Part shown: positions 63,857 to 64,000 of the stretch, in pieces
Numbering within the stretch: the first letter of the stretch is position 1
How the letters are laid out: every line of letters starts with the position of its first letter
Source of the DNA: Chryseobacterium gleum
GTDB lineage: Bacteria > Bacteroidota > Bacteroidia > Flavobacteriales_D > Crocinitomicaceae
Assembly: GCA_945888625.1 (NCBI GenBank)
Contig: CAMDAH010000007.1
Location: forward strand, 1-64,000
Reading direction: 5' to 3'
Length of the DNA stretch: 64,000 nucleotides
Notes under the pieces: generated by a model
What the model saw: the letters and a program-made list of their open reading frames with translations, nothing else
What the model was told of the DNA's origin: nothing
The model's database searches: none
Translations under genes and position numbers: made by a program

Positions 63857-64000
63857 CTAGTTATACAAATGAAGAAATCCGTGTCCAACTATTTCTTTTC
63901 CACTCAGCCCAATTGCCGTATACTTATAGAAGTAAATTCCGTCGTTTGCATCTTTACCATCAATCTTTCCATCCCAACTTGGGTTGTCATTAACTAAATC
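63857..64000 (-). CDS. C-terminal end of a type B T9SS-secreted protein (partial)
   Basis: This gene is absent from the ORF track because it enters from the right edge. Reading the minus strand from 64000 gives 47 codons in frame followed by a TAG at 63859-63857. The peptide includes NPSWDGKIDGKDANDGIYFY and ends KEIVGHGFLHLYN, which is the last part of a CHU_C type B sorting domain, the same kind as in the 36733 protein. The rest of the protein lies outside the window. Confidence 0.85.
   Translation of the reverse strand, partial: DLVNDNPSWDGKIDGKDANDGIYFYKYTAIGLSGKEIVGHGFLHLYN

Noticed and set aside
1-64000. CRISPR array, prophage, insertion sequence, tRNA or rRNA genes
   Set aside because: I saw no repeat-spacer array, transposase, integrase, phage structural gene or cloverleaf pattern; only coding and short intergenic sequence.

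Overview
The window is a gene-dense, low-GC chromosomal segment from a member of the Bacteroidota, most likely order Flavobacteriales. The evidence is proteins carrying type IX secretion C-terminal sorting domains of both type A and type B (CHU_C), a GldA-type gliding-motility ABC ATPase, a TonB-dependent receptor with an N-terminal carboxypeptidase-like domain, a split transketolase, and promoters of the Bacteroidota form TAnnTTTG. I see about 58 protein genes, two of them cut by the window edges and absent from the ORF track. I see no rRNA or tRNA genes, no CRISPR array, no insertion sequence and no prophage. No gene-free stretch reaches 300 bases.

Layout. 1-4076: two tandem secreted M43 metalloproteases (the first runs off the left edge). 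4172-6082: acyl-CoA thioesterase and a secreted alpha/beta hydrolase. 6079-11715: a five-gene minus-strand operon (PfkB kinase, DUF349 protein, membrane protein, REC-PAS-histidine kinase, GT9 glycosyltransferase). 11845-15675: DUF1287 lipoprotein, ALDH7-type dehydrogenase, ribosomal protein L25 and PRPP synthetase. 15794-25553: a plus-strand run of cphA, xseA, rnpA, an S41 protease, an O-antigen-ligase-like protein, gldA and tyrS, met head-on by queA. 26784-30938: an O-acylation cassette (MBOAT, DHHW protein, SGNH-LysM protein). 31021-36143: a DUF255 thioredoxin-fold protein and a split transketolase whose halves flank a von Willebrand A gene. 36344-41500: a small secreted protein coupled to a large type B adhesin-like protein, then gap and pgk end to end.

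41602-46794: M1 aminopeptidase lipoprotein, bcp, recA and an Ig-like lipoprotein. 47046-53582: an acyl-CoA carboxylase / SIS isomerase / lipB / serine hydrolase / unknown operon, then a TPR lipoprotein and a membrane protein. 53645-58397: small membrane protein, quinone-oxidoreductase-like protein, tadA, a RidA-TPR-methyltransferase operon and a thioredoxin-like protein. 58537-64000: TonB-dependent receptor, two unknown envelope proteins behind an rRNA pseudouridine synthase, a YraN protein, and the C-terminal end of another type B secreted protein.

The genes are mostly housekeeping and envelope functions. I did not find a clear new defence or mobile system. The most unusual signals are architectural. 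Eight of nine convergent gene pairs meet with 12 bases or less between their stop codons, and three of them share one TTAA as both stops. Eighteen exact TAnnTTTG promoter elements sit very close to start codons, some so close that the mRNAs should be leaderless. A von Willebrand protein gene lies between the two transketolase halves. A putative cell-wall O-acylation cassette carries a LysM domain.
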